Below are positions 39,334 through 50,210 of a stretch of DNA of 64,000 nt, piece by piece. Source of the stretch: Diplonema papillatum (lineage: Eukaryota; Euglenozoa; Diplonemea; Diplonemida; Diplonemidae); contig JAPJBO010000038.1 of the NCBI GenBank assembly GCA_030068145.1, positions 423,001-487,000 of the forward strand, read 5' to 3'. The notes under the pieces were generated by a model, which saw nothing but the letters and a program-made list of their open reading frames with translations, had not been told where the DNA came from and ran no database searches. Position 1 is the stretch's first letter, and every line of letters begins with the position of its first letter. The translations under genes were made by a program, and so were the position numbers.

Positions 39334-39815
39334 AGATGGATACCCCCCTTGATTAAGATGGATACCCCCCTTGATTAAGATGGATACCCCCCTTGATTAA
39401 GATGGATACCCCCCTTGATTAAGATGGATACCCCCCTTGATTAAGATGGATACCCCCCTTGATTAAGATGGATACCCCCCTTGATTAAGATGGATACCCC
39501 CCTTGATTAAGATGGATACCCCCCTTGATTAAGATGGATACCCCCCTTGATTAAGATGGATACCCCCCTTGATTAAGATGGATACCCCCCTTGATTAAGA
39601 TGGATACCCCCCTTGATTAAGATGGATACCCCCCTTGATTAAGATGGATACCCCCCTTGATTAAGATGGATACCCCCCTTGATTAAGATGGATACCCCCC
39701 TTGATTAAGATGGATACCCCCCTTGATTAAGATGGATACCCCCCTTGATTAAGATGGATACCCCCCTTGATTAAGATGGATACCCCCCTTGATTAAGATG
39801 GATACCCCCTTGCCG
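39334..39815 (+). repeat. 22-bp satellite, about 22 near-perfect units, with inverted end unit
   Basis: Unit GATTAAGATGGATACCCCCC plus TT, with almost no variation. At 39830-39857 the related ATCCATCTTATGCACGGGGG appears inverted, so the array ends against a reversed half-unit. ATTAAGATTGATAACGG at 39220 is a diverged unit on the left. Confidence 0.95.
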
Positions 39816-39859
39816 CCAAAACCCGAATTATTCATCCATCTTATGCACGGGGGGTAGGT

Positions 39860-40790
39860 ACATCGCGAAAATCGTGCCTCACGCGATCAAGCGCCTTCGG
39901 GATAGGCTTGTCTGCAGCTAGCTGCCGTGGGGAGAATTCCTTTCGCTCCTAACTCAGAGTTCATCCCTAGCCTACTGAGTCTTGCACTTCAATGCGTACA
40001 ACAAAACTACGCATTTCTTTTTTTCGATTACGTACTGTACACTTCAGCTGTTCCTTAGACTAACTAGAAGCATGTTATTTGGCCGTGATGCCTCTCGCTT
40101 TCGTCTTTTTCGCACTTCCAGCCAGTGTTCCCGCTGCGGCCGATGGCCCGGTTGTTTTTAAAAATGGCTCCGGGGAGCCATGAGCCAGTGGCCGACAGGT
40201 GGGCTTTTTCCTGACAGGTGCAGGTAGCTATGCGAGGCTTTGCAACACCCGGAAAAGTCAGTAAGGAGTACAGCACTGAGTCTCATGCTCAGCTCAGAGG
40301 CCCTCAGCTGTGGGCCACACAGGCGTAGCGGAGCTGCTTTGTGTCACGAGGGACTTCCCGATACGGACGACAACGAGGACTCTTCGCTGTCGGGAGACAA
40401 GTCCGAAGCGCCCAGAGTGTCTCTTTGTCCACTGTTACAGCTTTGGGCAGTCATCAGATTTAGCGCTAGATTCGATGAAAACGAGCATTCGGGAGATGGC
40501 ATTGTATGAACCGAAGAGGTTGCATCGCCTAGCACTGTTCTCAAGGTTGGCTTCACGAATGACTTTTGAAGAGGCCCCCCACTCGGTTTGATCGAGAACT
40601 AAAAATGGGTGGAAGTTTGCTGTCACGAGGGACCTTTGGGGAACCCCCCCCCCCCCGATGCTTCCCCCACAAGGTTTGTGAACTTTGCTCGCTCGACACA
40701 CATGCAGCTTCTTAAGCTGCGCCAGGTCATTTCGTATCTTTGCAGTCGGCCCACTGCACTACCACCTCACTCACTGTGCAGCTGGCTGTT
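39860..40790. other. Unassigned region
   Basis: GTGTCACGAGGGAC and GTCACGAGGGACC at 40337 and 40620, and an 11-base C tract at about 40645. No supported coding. Confidence 0.4.
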
Positions 40791-40792
40791 TC

Positions 40793-40872
40793 TTAGCCTG
40801 AAAACAGCCGGCCAGCCGGCCTTCCGGCTGTTTTTTAGCCTGAAAACAGCCGGCCAGCCGGCCTTTTGCCGG
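40793..40872 (+). repeat. Two-unit repeat with CCGGCCAGCCGG dyads
   Basis: TTAGCCTGAAAACAGCCGG with CAGCCGGCCTT is duplicated with a period of about 45 bp. AACAGCCGGCC/GGCCTTCCGGCTGTT can pair within a unit. Confidence 0.8.
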
Positions 40873-40954
40873 GTGTTTTTTGAAACCCCTTTTTTTGGTG
40901 CCAGAAGGCCTTCAGCGGCATACCCTGTAGTCTGGTGGGTGCTGATAGGTGGGG

Positions 40955-41160
40955 CGGACCTACACGCGGGGGACCTCGTTGCCTCGGTTCCCAGCGCAGC
41001 TTCCGCTTCCGCGGTCACGTGCCACCCCTTGACCTGTTTTGATGTGTTCTCGGGAAGGTCAGCGCGGTAGCGATGACCACGAGAACACATACAGGTGGGT
41101 GGAGAGAGGCCCTGGACTGCTAAGGCGTGACTAACCCCGTCCCAGTCCCTCCCAGGGAGC
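40955..41160 (+). repeat. Inverted repeat arm A with conserved hairpin
   Basis: About 200 bp matching the reverse complement of 43815-44015. The centre (about 41043-41091) has TGTGTTCTCG paired to CGAGAACACA with an inner GGTCA/TGACC stem around GCGCGGTAGCGA. The hairpin is conserved in both arms. Confidence 0.75.
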
Positions 41161-41234
41161 CACCCCGGAACTAGCCTGGCCCACGTGACGGGGGGCCCAC
41201 CTGACGGAGGCCCACACCCTTTCCATCCACAGTT

Positions 41235-41345
41235 GCTGGCGGAATTATGTTGACCGCTGCGGAAAATTTCCTTCCACAGTTTGCACTGGTGGAATTATTT
41301 TTGACCGCCGCCGGAAACTTTCTTCCTCAGGTTGCGCTGGTGAAA
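41235..41345 (+). repeat. 54-bp duplication
   Basis: TGGCGGAATTAT.TTGACCGC followed by GGAAA.TTTCTTCC recurs as TGGTGGAATTATTTTTGACC with the same continuation. A third, partial unit (GCGCTGGTGAAAACCTACTA) follows. Confidence 0.65.
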
Positions 41346-41679
41346 ACCTACTACGGCCGCTTGTTGCCTCTTTCTCCGGGGCGTGTTGTGTTGACCGATC
41401 CTGCGCTTGGAACTCTGTCCACCACCTCCGTCCTTTCTTTATCGTGCCCGTCCTCCGTGGTACGCTTCCTCTAGTGCCCCAGGACAGAGTTTGCCGCTCG
41501 TTTGGGTGTTGCGGACATGATGGTTTCCGTCCGTGTTGATTGCAATGCCCGTTCGTGTTCCTGGATGCCAAGGATGGGTTTGTCGTGCCTCCGTGGTGAA
41601 GGGCACCACCCTGTGATGTACGTCGTTAACGGCGCAGTATCGCGCGACAGCTTCTGCTTGCTTAGCTGGGTGGTTCGGC

Positions 41680-42604
41680 ATTAACACAGCCGAGTGAATT
41701 CCTCCCAGCGGGAACGGTCCGATCCCGTTGAGTTTCGAAACAGTCTCCATCTCCGTCTTGTACGTAGGAGGTCGCCAACTGTGTCAAGATGGTGGAGCGA
41801 TCTTTTACTCAAGCGTGTTGTCGGAGGCACTGTCAAGCTCTGATGACCGCTGAAATCGTTTTTTTTTTTTAAAGTGGAACCACTACCAGGTGGGCCTTGA
41901 ATGAGGACAAAACAATTTTCGTCTTCATGAAGCAGGTGCACCGTCCCGGCGGGCGGTTGTTGCGGTTCGGTTGTATTTATTACGTTATGCATTAACACAA
42001 CCGAGTGAATTCCTCCCAGCGGGAACGGTCCGATCCCGTTGAGTTTCGAAACAGTCTCCATCTCCGTCTTGTACGTAGGAGGTCGCCAACTGTGTCAAGA
42101 TGGTGGAGCGATCTTTTACTCAAGCGTGTTGTCGGAGGCACTGTCAAGCTCTGATGACCGCTGAAATCGTTTTTTTTTTAAAGTGGAACCACTACCAGGT
42201 GGGCCTTGAATGAGGACAAAACAATTTTCGTCTTCATGAAGCAGGTGCACCGTCCCGGCGGGCGGTTGTTGCGGTCGGTTGTATTTATTACGTTATGCAT
42301 TAACACAACCGAGTGAATTCTTCCCAGCGGGAACGGTCCGATCCCGTTGAGTTTCGAAACAGTCTCCATCTCCGTCTTGTACGTAGGAGGTCGCCAACTG
42401 TGTCAAGATGGTGGAGCGATCTTTTACTCAAGTGTGTTGTCGGAGGTCGACCACTGTCAAGCTCTGATGACCGCTGAAATCGTTTTTTTTTTTAAAGTAG
42501 AACCACTACCAGGTGGGCCTTGAATGAGGACAACACAGTTTTCGTCTTCATGAAGCAGGTGCACCCGGCGGGCGGTTGTTGCGGTTCGGTTGTATTTATT
42601 GCAT
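41680..42604 (+). repeat. 309-bp tandem repeat, 3 units
   Basis: ATTAACACA.CCGAGTGAATT starts at 41680, 41991 and 42299. Units are about 97% alike by eye and contain AGATGGTGGAGCGATC, a T9-T10 run and GGCGGGCGGTTGTTGCGG. Reverse frames starting METVSKLNGIGPFP repeat with the unit but stop early, so no protein is supported. Confidence 0.9.
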
Positions 42605-43489
42605 ACTGCACTCTCACTAGATTACTGAGGGCGCACGGTTGAAGACCACGATGTGGGCGTGGTAGTGAGGAACCGTCTCTGCGTCGGCCCTAAACTGGAT
42701 TATTTTGGAATCGGACACCCACTGGTCGTCACCCACGGAAGCTTCCCTCACCAGCGTTCGTCCCCCGGACGTGCACATCGCCTGCGATTGAGCCGGGAAG
42801 AGCCGCTGTTAGGCGCCATCGTTCCAGGATTGCCGAAAGGTGATGCGTGAACATTCCGCAACCCGGATGCAGAGATCTGAAGTGGTGACACATGGCCCGC
42901 GCTAGTCCCGCGCATCTTTGCTATATTCTGATCCCCAGTACACTGTTCCTGTCGTTCCGTGTGCCTGTTCTGTTATAGGGCAGTCTGCTTCCAGTCAACC
43001 AGGGTGCCCAAAGACAGGGCTGGTAACATGGCCCAGTAAGATGTGCTTGAACATCGCTTGACACGTCGTGTGTCGGAAATCAGACAGGCGGCACATCCCA
43101 CCCGAGGATGTGGCTCTCTCTGTTCAATGAGCTTGGCCTGACTAGCTGTTCCAAACTCCTGGTGCAAGCACCCGTCCTCAAGTCGGCAGTCGCCACCTGG
43201 GTCACGATCTTGAGTCTTGTTCCGAGACTCGCTCGCACGGGGAAGTGGCGCGAGCCACTTGTCGCCCCAGTACCAGATCCGAGTTAGCATACTCGTATGC
43301 GCTCGATCAAATGGTCAAGGTAATCGGGAAGACACGATGGTGATCGAGGAAAGCTATCGGTCGTAGAGATACGATCGAGGAGCCCCTTTGAAAGCTGAAG
43401 AATGAATAGAATGATCATGCATCAATCTAGGCTTGATACGATACAATCTCGGGTATCGGGAACAACGTGGAAGTGGTGAACAGACCCAA
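42605..43489. other. Unassigned region
   Basis: Low-complexity GATACGATACAATCTCG and ATCGAGG-like text near 43370-43450. The phrase ACCGTCTCTGCGTCGGCCC at about 42670 resembles 58139. No supported coding. Confidence 0.35.
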
Positions 43490-43815
43490 ACCCCCGGCGG
43501 GGCGGCCGAAGCGCCACCGCTGTCGCCGGAGTCGCCCCGGCGGTCTCCGTTGCCGTGGTCGTGAGGGCCTTCCGTAGCGCTGCTCTCGCCGTCGTTCGGC
43601 GGCGTTCCTCGTTGGTGCGCACGTAGTCTACACCGTGCTGCACCCCGTCAAAGGACGAGCGCTCCGCAGCAATCTGCGTCCAGGCGGACTGTCGCAGCTG
43701 CCCCCGCAACACATGGTGCCGCTCGGCCCGTCGCATGTCCAGCAGGACCCGCCCTCGCACCTTCATGGTGCCGAGGTCAAACCCGTCGTATTCAGCCCCG
43801 ACCGAGGGTTGGCTC
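43490..43815 (-). mobile_element. LINE fragment (region before the zinc knuckle)
   Basis: The minus frame reads LLDMRRAERHHVLRGQLRQS, then SSFDGVQHGVDYVRTNEERR and ALRKALTTT. This aligns with the segment before the knuckle in LINE copy 1 (RNHIIRDNLRNRLWKRLETR, then RPSFSGITNIAIESTNAL) and copy 2 (RRTNFGGVRAGVDYTATNA). Its left part is also present, more intact, at about 60115-60235. It abuts inverted-repeat arm B. Confidence 0.6.
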
Positions 43816-44015
43816 CCTGGGAGGGACAGGGACGGGGTTCGTCACGCCTTAGCAGTCCCAGGGCCTCTCCCCATCTGCCTGTATGTGTTCTCGTGGTCAT
43901 CGCTACCGCGTTGACCTTTCCCGAGAACACATCACAACAAAGTTGAAGGGTGTGGCACGTGACCGCGGAAGCGGAAGTTGCGCCGGGAACCGAGGCAACG
44001 AGGTCCCCCGCGTGT
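43815..44015 (-). repeat. Inverted repeat arm B with conserved hairpin
   Basis: Reverse complement of 40955-41160, separated from it by about 2.65 kb that includes the 309-bp array. The hairpin formed by TGTGTTCTCG/CGAGAACACA is retained at about 43884-43932. Confidence 0.75.
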
Positions 44016-44460
44016 ACGAGTCCGCCAGCTGTCCGCCAGACGGCACCCAGTCAGGGTGCAGGACAATCCCTCAACACGAAGAGACCGGGACAAAACGCGA
44101 TTCGTGGCGTACGAGGAAGAACTCCCCTTCGCCACGGCGCCGACAACCGCCGCGTTGTCGATGCGGCACCGCTGCGCCCCCGGCGCCCAGCACAGCCGAA
44201 CCACACCTTCCGCGAGCGCCAACATCTCCTTCAAGTTGAGCGTCCGGTCCCGCGAACACGCTTTGTCGTCCGTTCACGAAGCGATCTTCTGCCTCCAGCA
44301 GTGCCCCCACGCGGGCGAGCTGGCGTCCGTCCACAGGACGCTCCCTGTGTCCTCAGGAACGCCGCCCAGCTGCGAAGTGGCAGCGGGGCATTGCTGGCCT
44401 CCGAGACCCACTGGTCGTACTCGGTTCCCCGGAGCTCTACTTGAGCACGAAGCCTACGGA
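44016..44460 (-). mobile_element. Relic of a YR/DIRS-type element: RNase H region
   Basis: The minus strand carries RNase H-like text: VLWTDASSPAW near 44335, LNLKEMLALAEGVV near 44220-44240 and CRIDNAAVVGAVAKG near 44140-44165. These correspond to the RNase H blocks of the elements at 11 and 54 kb. Only this part is visible. It is broken, with at least one interruption, and looks old. Confidence 0.55.
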
Positions 44461-44786
44461 AAATGGAAACCCTACTTCTATGAGTGCGTGGAAAAAGCAG
44501 TTTCCATATCCAGCAAGTGGAGGTGAGTGAGCCTTCCTTAGTCGATCCTTTTGTGCGGCGGAACTCCTTCAGGAATGCAAACCGGACTATGAAGAGATGG
44601 AAGTAACTGCAATAGGCCCGGTGAACCCCTGCACCCCACCGCCGGTCAGCGGCCCGGACCAGTCGAGCCCTAAACAGTCGACTCGCTCCCAGACTTTCAT
44701 CGCCGACTTAATCACCTTCGAGTCTGCCATGCTAAAAAAAGGAAACCCTGCTTCTACGAGTGCGTGGAAAAAGCAGTTTCCGTCCC
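44461..44786. other. Unassigned, with a 40-bp direct repeat
   Basis: GGAAACCCT.CTTCTA.GAGTG and the following GTGGAAAAAGCAGTTTCC occur at 44462 and 44739. A coding-like plus frame (about 44560-44775) has no recognised domain. Confidence 0.4.
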
Positions 44787-45231
44787 CTGCAACACATCCT
44801 TTGCACTACGGTGCCCGTTCTCTGCAAGACGTCCCTCAGGTACTGAGGGTAGGTGCTTGCTGTGCCGCTATTCGACTCATCCTGTGATTTTTTTGACCGG
44901 CAGTTGCCGCTGTGGTTAGTGTGTTGGGCCATCAGCCTTCTCCTGTTCGAACCGCCGCTTCTTGCTAGCAGGCAGGGTTTTCACGTTCTCCTGAAGTGAC
45001 CTTTTTGGCGGCATGTACCCTCACGATGGCTGCAGCAGGCAGAAATACAGCCCAAGGCCTCGTGATCGTGACCTTCTTCGGCAGCGTCTGGCACCACACG
45101 GCTTGATCGTGGGTCCTTCGTCCACTTAAAGTTGCGGAGTTCGTTCTTCACCTCTACCTGCAAAGAGTTCCACAAACTCGGAGACGGTTCTCGCTGGTGC
45201 TCTTCTTTACTTTACTACCAACACTAATCTA

Positions 45232-45600
45232 GGTGTCACGGGGGCCTTCACGAGGCGACACTGTTGACAGCACCTTAATTGAGTTGCGGTCGCCGATCCC
45301 CAACCGCCAGCATCATGTCCTTGACGCGACGCGGAACGAAGTGCTGCTTAGCAGCTAATGGCCTGTGATGGCTCCGAGCACGGCTGCATCCTCGTGTTGT
45401 AGCCGTGTTGGGTATAAGGCTTCGTGGGGGCCTGGTCAACCACCTCATCACTAGAGGCACAAACCTTTCGCGACCGCGATTGGATGCCGGGGGCGGGTCT
45501 CCATGACGAAGAGAAAAGTAAAGCAAGACCTGCCCCCTGCGCCTGCTGTCACCGGCCGCCTCGGCAGACAACATACTACTACTAGCAACACTAATCTTTC
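45232..45600 (+). mobile_element. SINE-like repeat, copy 4 (subfamily B)
   Basis: Starts AGGTGTCACGGGGGCCTTCA, shares GTATAAGGCTTCGTGGGGGC and GACCTGCCCCCTGCGCCTGC with the other copies, and ends CATACTACTACTAGC. It is part of segmental unit A. Confidence 0.6.
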
Positions 45601-45631
45601 GCGGGCGGCGCCGAAGCTTTACGGGTTAAGA

Positions 45632-45800
45632 AGACGACTCAAAGCATAGACATAAAGATCGCTCAAAGCATCTGCAGAATGACACGAAAAGCCTCCAGGC
45701 AAAAACCCGTTTTCACATTTCTACACAGTAGTTAATTCGTAAGGACCAACCACATATAAAAGGTGTGGGATAAACCGGCAGCCGCTGCTTAACGGCTTTA
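45632..45800 (+). repeat. Dispersed repeat plus LINE 5' signature
   Basis: The CCCGTTTTCACAT repeat (to about 45725) is followed at 45752-45795 by ATATAAAAGGTGTGGGATAA, matching the LINE 5' end at 21250-21297 (minus). The same pair recurs at 61305-61476. Confidence 0.6.
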
Positions 45801-46132
45801 TCACGCATACGTGCTGATCCGTGTGGTCCGTGTACTTAAAAGTTTCCAGTGCTTACTAACGGCTTTATCACGTGGGCGGCTCTGAGATTACCCCCCTTAG
45901 GTGTCACCACTGGTATCGTTACCCATACTACAACTTTCCTGCATCGTTCTAGTCCGTGGAGTCCGGTTCGCTGTGTCGTTGAATGCCTATTACTTTCCGT
46001 AGTGTGAGATGTGTGAAATGGACTTCGGTAGTCGGACAACCTATACCAGCCGTCGGTGACACGCATTTTCAGCAATTCTGGTGGAATCAGCTAACCCGGT
46101 GTCCCCTGTTGCACCCCATCTTCTCTGGTACA

Positions 46133-46756
46133 ACACAAGTTGTGAACAAAGCAACGCCGGAAGAACAACGCAAGGTGGAACAACACCACGTCGAGTACGC
46201 GCAGGCAGCGCACCAAGAGAACAAAGAACACAAGAAGGAAATGATGGACAAAGCAAAGAGTGCGGCTCACCTCGCGGGAGCCAAGACAGCCGCCGCACTG
46301 TCCAACACGCAGCACTCGATGACAGACAGGTTCCACAAGAAGGCAAGCGACGCAGAACAGAAGTGGTTCATGCAATGCTTCCCTGAGCTGCACAAGACCG
46401 AGACTGTGATCGAGGTGTACCAATGCTTGTACGTCGACGGCAAGGCACACGAGCACCTTGGGAAGCTGGCAATCACGAACTGTGGTGTTCACTTCGCTGA
46501 TGGCAACAAAGACAAGAAGCTGAGCTTGAAGGAGTCTGCTCCGTACAAGTTGATTGCCAGCCTGCACATCACAGAGACGACGCCGAAGCGACTCGATGTG
46601 TACACGACTGACAGCAGAGTGTTCCACTTCAAGAACCTGCGGTCGGAGAACATCGAGCACACGAGTGTCGAGGAGACAATCTACGACTGGATGGACTTCC
46701 ACTGGAGAAAGGCCTCCGCAGTGCCACACCCAGCGGCGACGTACCACTCTTCGTAA
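46133..46756 (+). pseudogene. GRAM-domain gene, copy 2, N-terminally deleted
   Basis: The GRAM coding sequence begins at TQVVNKATPEEQRKVEQHHV. Compared with copy 3, one deletion joins the upstream flank (TCTCTGGTACAACA) to codon 28 or so and removes the splice acceptor, the 36-nt leader, the ATG and about 27 residues. Two further in-frame deletions remove EATKAQQR (24 bp) and 9 bp near EAHN. The frame stays open, and an upstream in-frame ATG at 45983 could give a 257-residue product with an unrelated start, but nothing supports its use. The GRAM domain itself is nearly intact. Probably a pseudogene. Confidence 0.65.
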
Positions 46757-47215
46757 ATGGAGCCAAGCACCAAGTTCCAGCTCTGTACACTTTATGCAGC
46801 CAGGACAACGTTCTAATCTACTTCTATCCTACGCGGGTCAGTTTGACCAACACCAGTCGCACTGACCCTCCAACCATTGCCCACCTTACTTTCCCCTCCC
46901 TAGTTGCACCGCAAGTACGTCACACGACGTCACTGGCTAGTCGCGTCAAGCCACGTTAGCCGTTTCCACCTCGCTCTACCAACCCTTTTTTTTAACGCGT
47001 TTCTTACGGCGTACACCGAACTGCATCAGCGCCGTACTGCACTGTGCCAGCAAGGCTCACGTTCAAGGGTGGCGATGTCGGGCATGAGGAATCGGTAGGA
47101 TGTGGCGCAAAGTCCGTGAGCCGAAGCTCGGGACCGAGAATCGAATTGTTGAGAGCCCGCACGAGTCGTAGCCACGACACACTGCTTGTCATTCTTGAGG
47201 ACACGACCAGGATAG
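46757..47215 (+). other. 3' flank and intergenic spacer of GRAM unit 2
   Basis: Matches the spacer between copies 3 and 4 (62647-63100), including GTGCCAGCAAGGC.CACGTTCA and GACCGAGAATCGAATTGTTG, as far as GAGGACACGACCAG. The next array unit does not follow here, so the tandem repeat was broken at about 47213. Confidence 0.7.
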
Positions 47216-48255
47216 AGAACAGCTCGACTTTTAGCTACAAGCATCGCGGGCGTGAACGATGGGCGGCGCAGACGGCAATCGGGTCACATTAGGCGACAGG
47301 TTAGATCGGTGACGACTGAATGCAGAGTGTCGTTCAATTGCCACCCAAGGGCAGTGTTCTCTCATACCCCCCTTCCAACAAAACTCTGCATTCCCGCGGA
47401 GAAGACTTGTTAGAATGAAGGAGAGCCCGCGACACTTCAAGTCAGCGACAATTCAAGTCGGCGCACACCCGCCAGGCGTTCTCGCCAGCCAGAAAGCCCC
47501 CGGCTACGCCATCATCGGCGCAGTCCACCTCTATGACAGATGTATCAACTTGCGCCGGCCGTAGTAGGACATGGGTGTTGGGAGGCGACCGGATGTTCCG
47601 CGGACGGAGGAATCGCCCCTGCACTCCAACTCGTCTCTCTCTCCCTCTTTCCCTTTCCTTCTTCTGGCGAGTTTGCAGACTTTTCCACCACCATTTTTGT
47701 CAGATTTCGGCCCATTCGAAAGAATTCCCGAAGCTTGCTGAAAGCGGGTTCAGCGTCAAGCTCGATGAAAATCGAGGGTCGCCCCTAATGCTGTACTTGC
47801 AACACGAGATTCCGACGCCACATCTTCGTCGCTATCCCGCCAGCCGTCCGATTCAATCGGTTGACAGCCGGCCCTGAATGTGGAGCATCAACCACTCTTT
47901 CACCCAGCATCTTCAACCATCACGTGGGCGGCGTCGAAGCTCCACCAGCTCCGGCCGACACCAATTGCGCACCTGACCATGGTCAAGGCGTACGCTCTAA
48001 GCATCTTCAGAATATCACAAAAACTCCTTTCAGGCAAACACCCGTTTTCACCCTTTTTCTGCCGAGCTTCCAGCTTCCATTTCAGGATTGTGCGACGACT
48101 CTCTCGCACGAGTGTCCCGAACTGCAGACCTGAAGCTGCGCAGAGGACGTTCCGCTGAAATCAAACGAAGTTGCACTCCGCTCCACTCTTGAAGCTTGAC
48201 ATCACAGCACAGGTGAACTAGTCGTCTTGTTGCTCCTTCCAGGTAATCTGACGTC
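47216..48255. other. Unassigned region
   Basis: Contains a weak copy of the CCCGTTTTCACC repeat at about 47985-48060. Plus frames near 47530-47880 are short and without domains. Confidence 0.35.
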
Positions 48256-48525
48256 TTTTTGCACGAGCATAAACATGCTCAGTCGACGCGGTTATCTTCA
48301 TTCCAGGTAATCGGGCGCATCATAATCATCTTTTTGCACGAGCATAAACATGCTCAGTCGACGCGGTTATCTTCATTCCAGGTAATCGGGCGCATCATAA
48401 TCATCTTTTTGCACGAGCATAAACATGCTCAGTCGACGCGGTTATCTTCATTCCAGGTAATCGGGCGCATCATAATCATCTTTTTGCACGAGCATATCCA
48501 TGCTCAGTCGAGTCCGCGGTTATCT
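48256..48525 (+). repeat. 75-bp tandem repeat with hairpin, about 3.6 units
   Basis: TTTTTGCACGAGCATAAACA starts at 48256, 48331, 48406 and 48481. Each unit has GAGCAT-AAAC-ATGCTC, a perfect 6-bp stem; in the last unit the loop changes (ATCC) but the stem is kept. Each unit also has TTCATTCCAG/GTAATC, which looks like an acceptor fused to a donor. The period is a multiple of 3, so a 25-residue repeat frame is open, but coding is doubtful. Confidence 0.85.
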
Positions 48526-49190
48526 CGGTCCACAAGTTGGGCCAGGACGTCCAACCAATTAAATTTGCCAAGTTGCGTCCGATGCCAAACCAGGTGAGTT
48601 CCGCTGGTGCGCACAAACACGCGCCGTGCTAAAATCTTGGAGTTTTTTTGAGTTCTGTGTTGAACGGCTAGTGTGTGTGAGAACCGAATTTCGTTTTCCA
48701 GCACCGGAGAGCACCGCCAGCATCCCGGTACTGGTACTCAGCACGGCACCGGCCGGCACCGGCCAGCACCGGCGCCAGCCCCCACACTGGAATGAGCGAA
48801 TGACATTAGTCGGTATTCGCAGTCGTTGGGTCGTACACGAGTGTCGTTCGCGTTGCATTCACAATCGGCTCGACGACTGGCGGTGCGGGGAACGGGATTG
48901 GAGCTATCTATCAGCACGCCGAGGGTGTCCGTGAAGACGGTCGTGCGCGCCGTGTTCAGAGCAGCCCGCAAAAGGCCACCGCTGGTAGGGAGAAGAAAAC
49001 CGACGGCGACACACGCGAGGAACGTCTCAGGATTCTTCCCGAATCGATCCTGGTCTGTTTCCATCACCACTTGCCTGCCTTCTCCATCATCGCCAGCAGT
49101 TTTGCCGTGCAAGCATTAGGCGCCCGTGTTGGTTTTGACTTCATCATGCGCAAGGAGTTGGTTTCCTCCTTCCTTCACGACTGAGAGGCT
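48526..49190. other. Unassigned region
   Basis: GCACCGGCC repeats near 48745-48775. No supported coding. Confidence 0.35.
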
Positions 49191-49429
49191 ATTGCGGCGG
49201 CGGGGCGTACAGAATTCGTTGTTCTGCTGCAGCGGAAGACTTGGGCAAGACGATGCTACAAAATGCAGTGAAGGCAGAAGTCTCGGTCGCAACACTCACA
49301 CACCCAAGCGACTTCTCCTCTGACACCCGGCGACACAAACCTTTCGCATTCCTCGCGGTCACACCACCACTTGGTGCAGACCCCAGACCCCGGGGCGTAC
49401 AGAATTCGCAATGGCGGGCGCCTCGTCGT

Positions 49430-50210
49430 TGCTGTCTGCTTCTTTCCACGAAGCATTCGCCTCTTTCGCCAAAAAACAATCCATTTTCATCGTTTGTGCG
49501 GCGATCTCTCGGGCGGAGCCATACAGCCGGATGTTGTCCATCCAGGCGTGGACACCCGTGTGCTTTGCTGCGTGCTCTTGAGCAACATATGCCGGATCCG
49601 CGGCCAATGCCGATGTTTGCGTGTGCATGATCTCCGGCGCACAGCTGTGACCCATTGGCTACGGATTCATTTAGTTGATCTTAAGTCGTTCGTCGCTTTG
49701 TCAACGTGCGATAAGACCTTTTCCCTCTTCCGGCCAACCGTCAATCCCTCGGTTATCTGGATTAACGAACACCTTCCCCGGAACAGGACTATACACGATC
49801 CCATCTTTAAGACTGCTTTGTGCATGTCCTGTACATGGAGGAGACGCCACATCCCACACTCTGCGTATCGGAAAGATAGCCATAGAGGGCACCTACCGAT
49901 CCCGTTGGGCAGCTTGGGGGTGGATAACCTGCGTCTCAGGTACAAGTAAAGTGAAGAGTGTTTAAATCCTCACCAACTAGCGCCCTGTTCTTCAACGTGC
50001 CGACAAGGGTGAAGAGAAACTTCTTGATTGGTAGCTGCCTTTTCGTAACCGGTGAGTATGTGAAGTTAAACTCCGGAGGTTTAACCTGCCAGTCTGTCAC
50101 TTGGGCGATCTGTGAAACATTTTGTCTTAGGTTGGGCGTCTTTGAATTGTTCCTGCCGGCGAAAGTGACGAAGCACAATTCGTCGGTAGCCGGCATGATT
50201 GGTATCATAT
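49430..50210 (-). mobile_element. Relic of a YR/DIRS-type reverse transcriptase
   Basis: The minus strand reads PMGHSCAPEI, then VHAWMDNIRLYGSAREIA. This aligns with the MGWSWAPAI and LPWVDN boxes of the 11-kb element and the VDN box of the 54-kb element. Protein-like text continues toward 50208. The relic is broken, with several interruptions, and is older than the two larger elements. Confidence 0.45.

Larger units (their letters stand above)
44787..47215 (+). repeat. Segmental duplication unit A (matches 60430-63080)
   Basis: From CTGCAACACATCCTTTGCAC through a SINE-like copy, a dispersed repeat, the LINE 5' signature, GRAM copy 2 and its 3' flank, this matches 60430-63080 in order and orientation at very high identity. 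It has several small deletions relative to the 60-kb unit (for example near 45010 and 45070, and in the GRAM gene). Confidence 0.85.

Noticed and set aside
39334-39815. CRISPR array
   Set aside because: Units are contiguous 22-bp tandem repeats with no spacers, in a eukaryotic context.
41681-42369. Reverse frames starting METVSKLNGIGPFP
   Set aside because: They recur only because the 309-bp unit recurs, stop at different places and have no domain.
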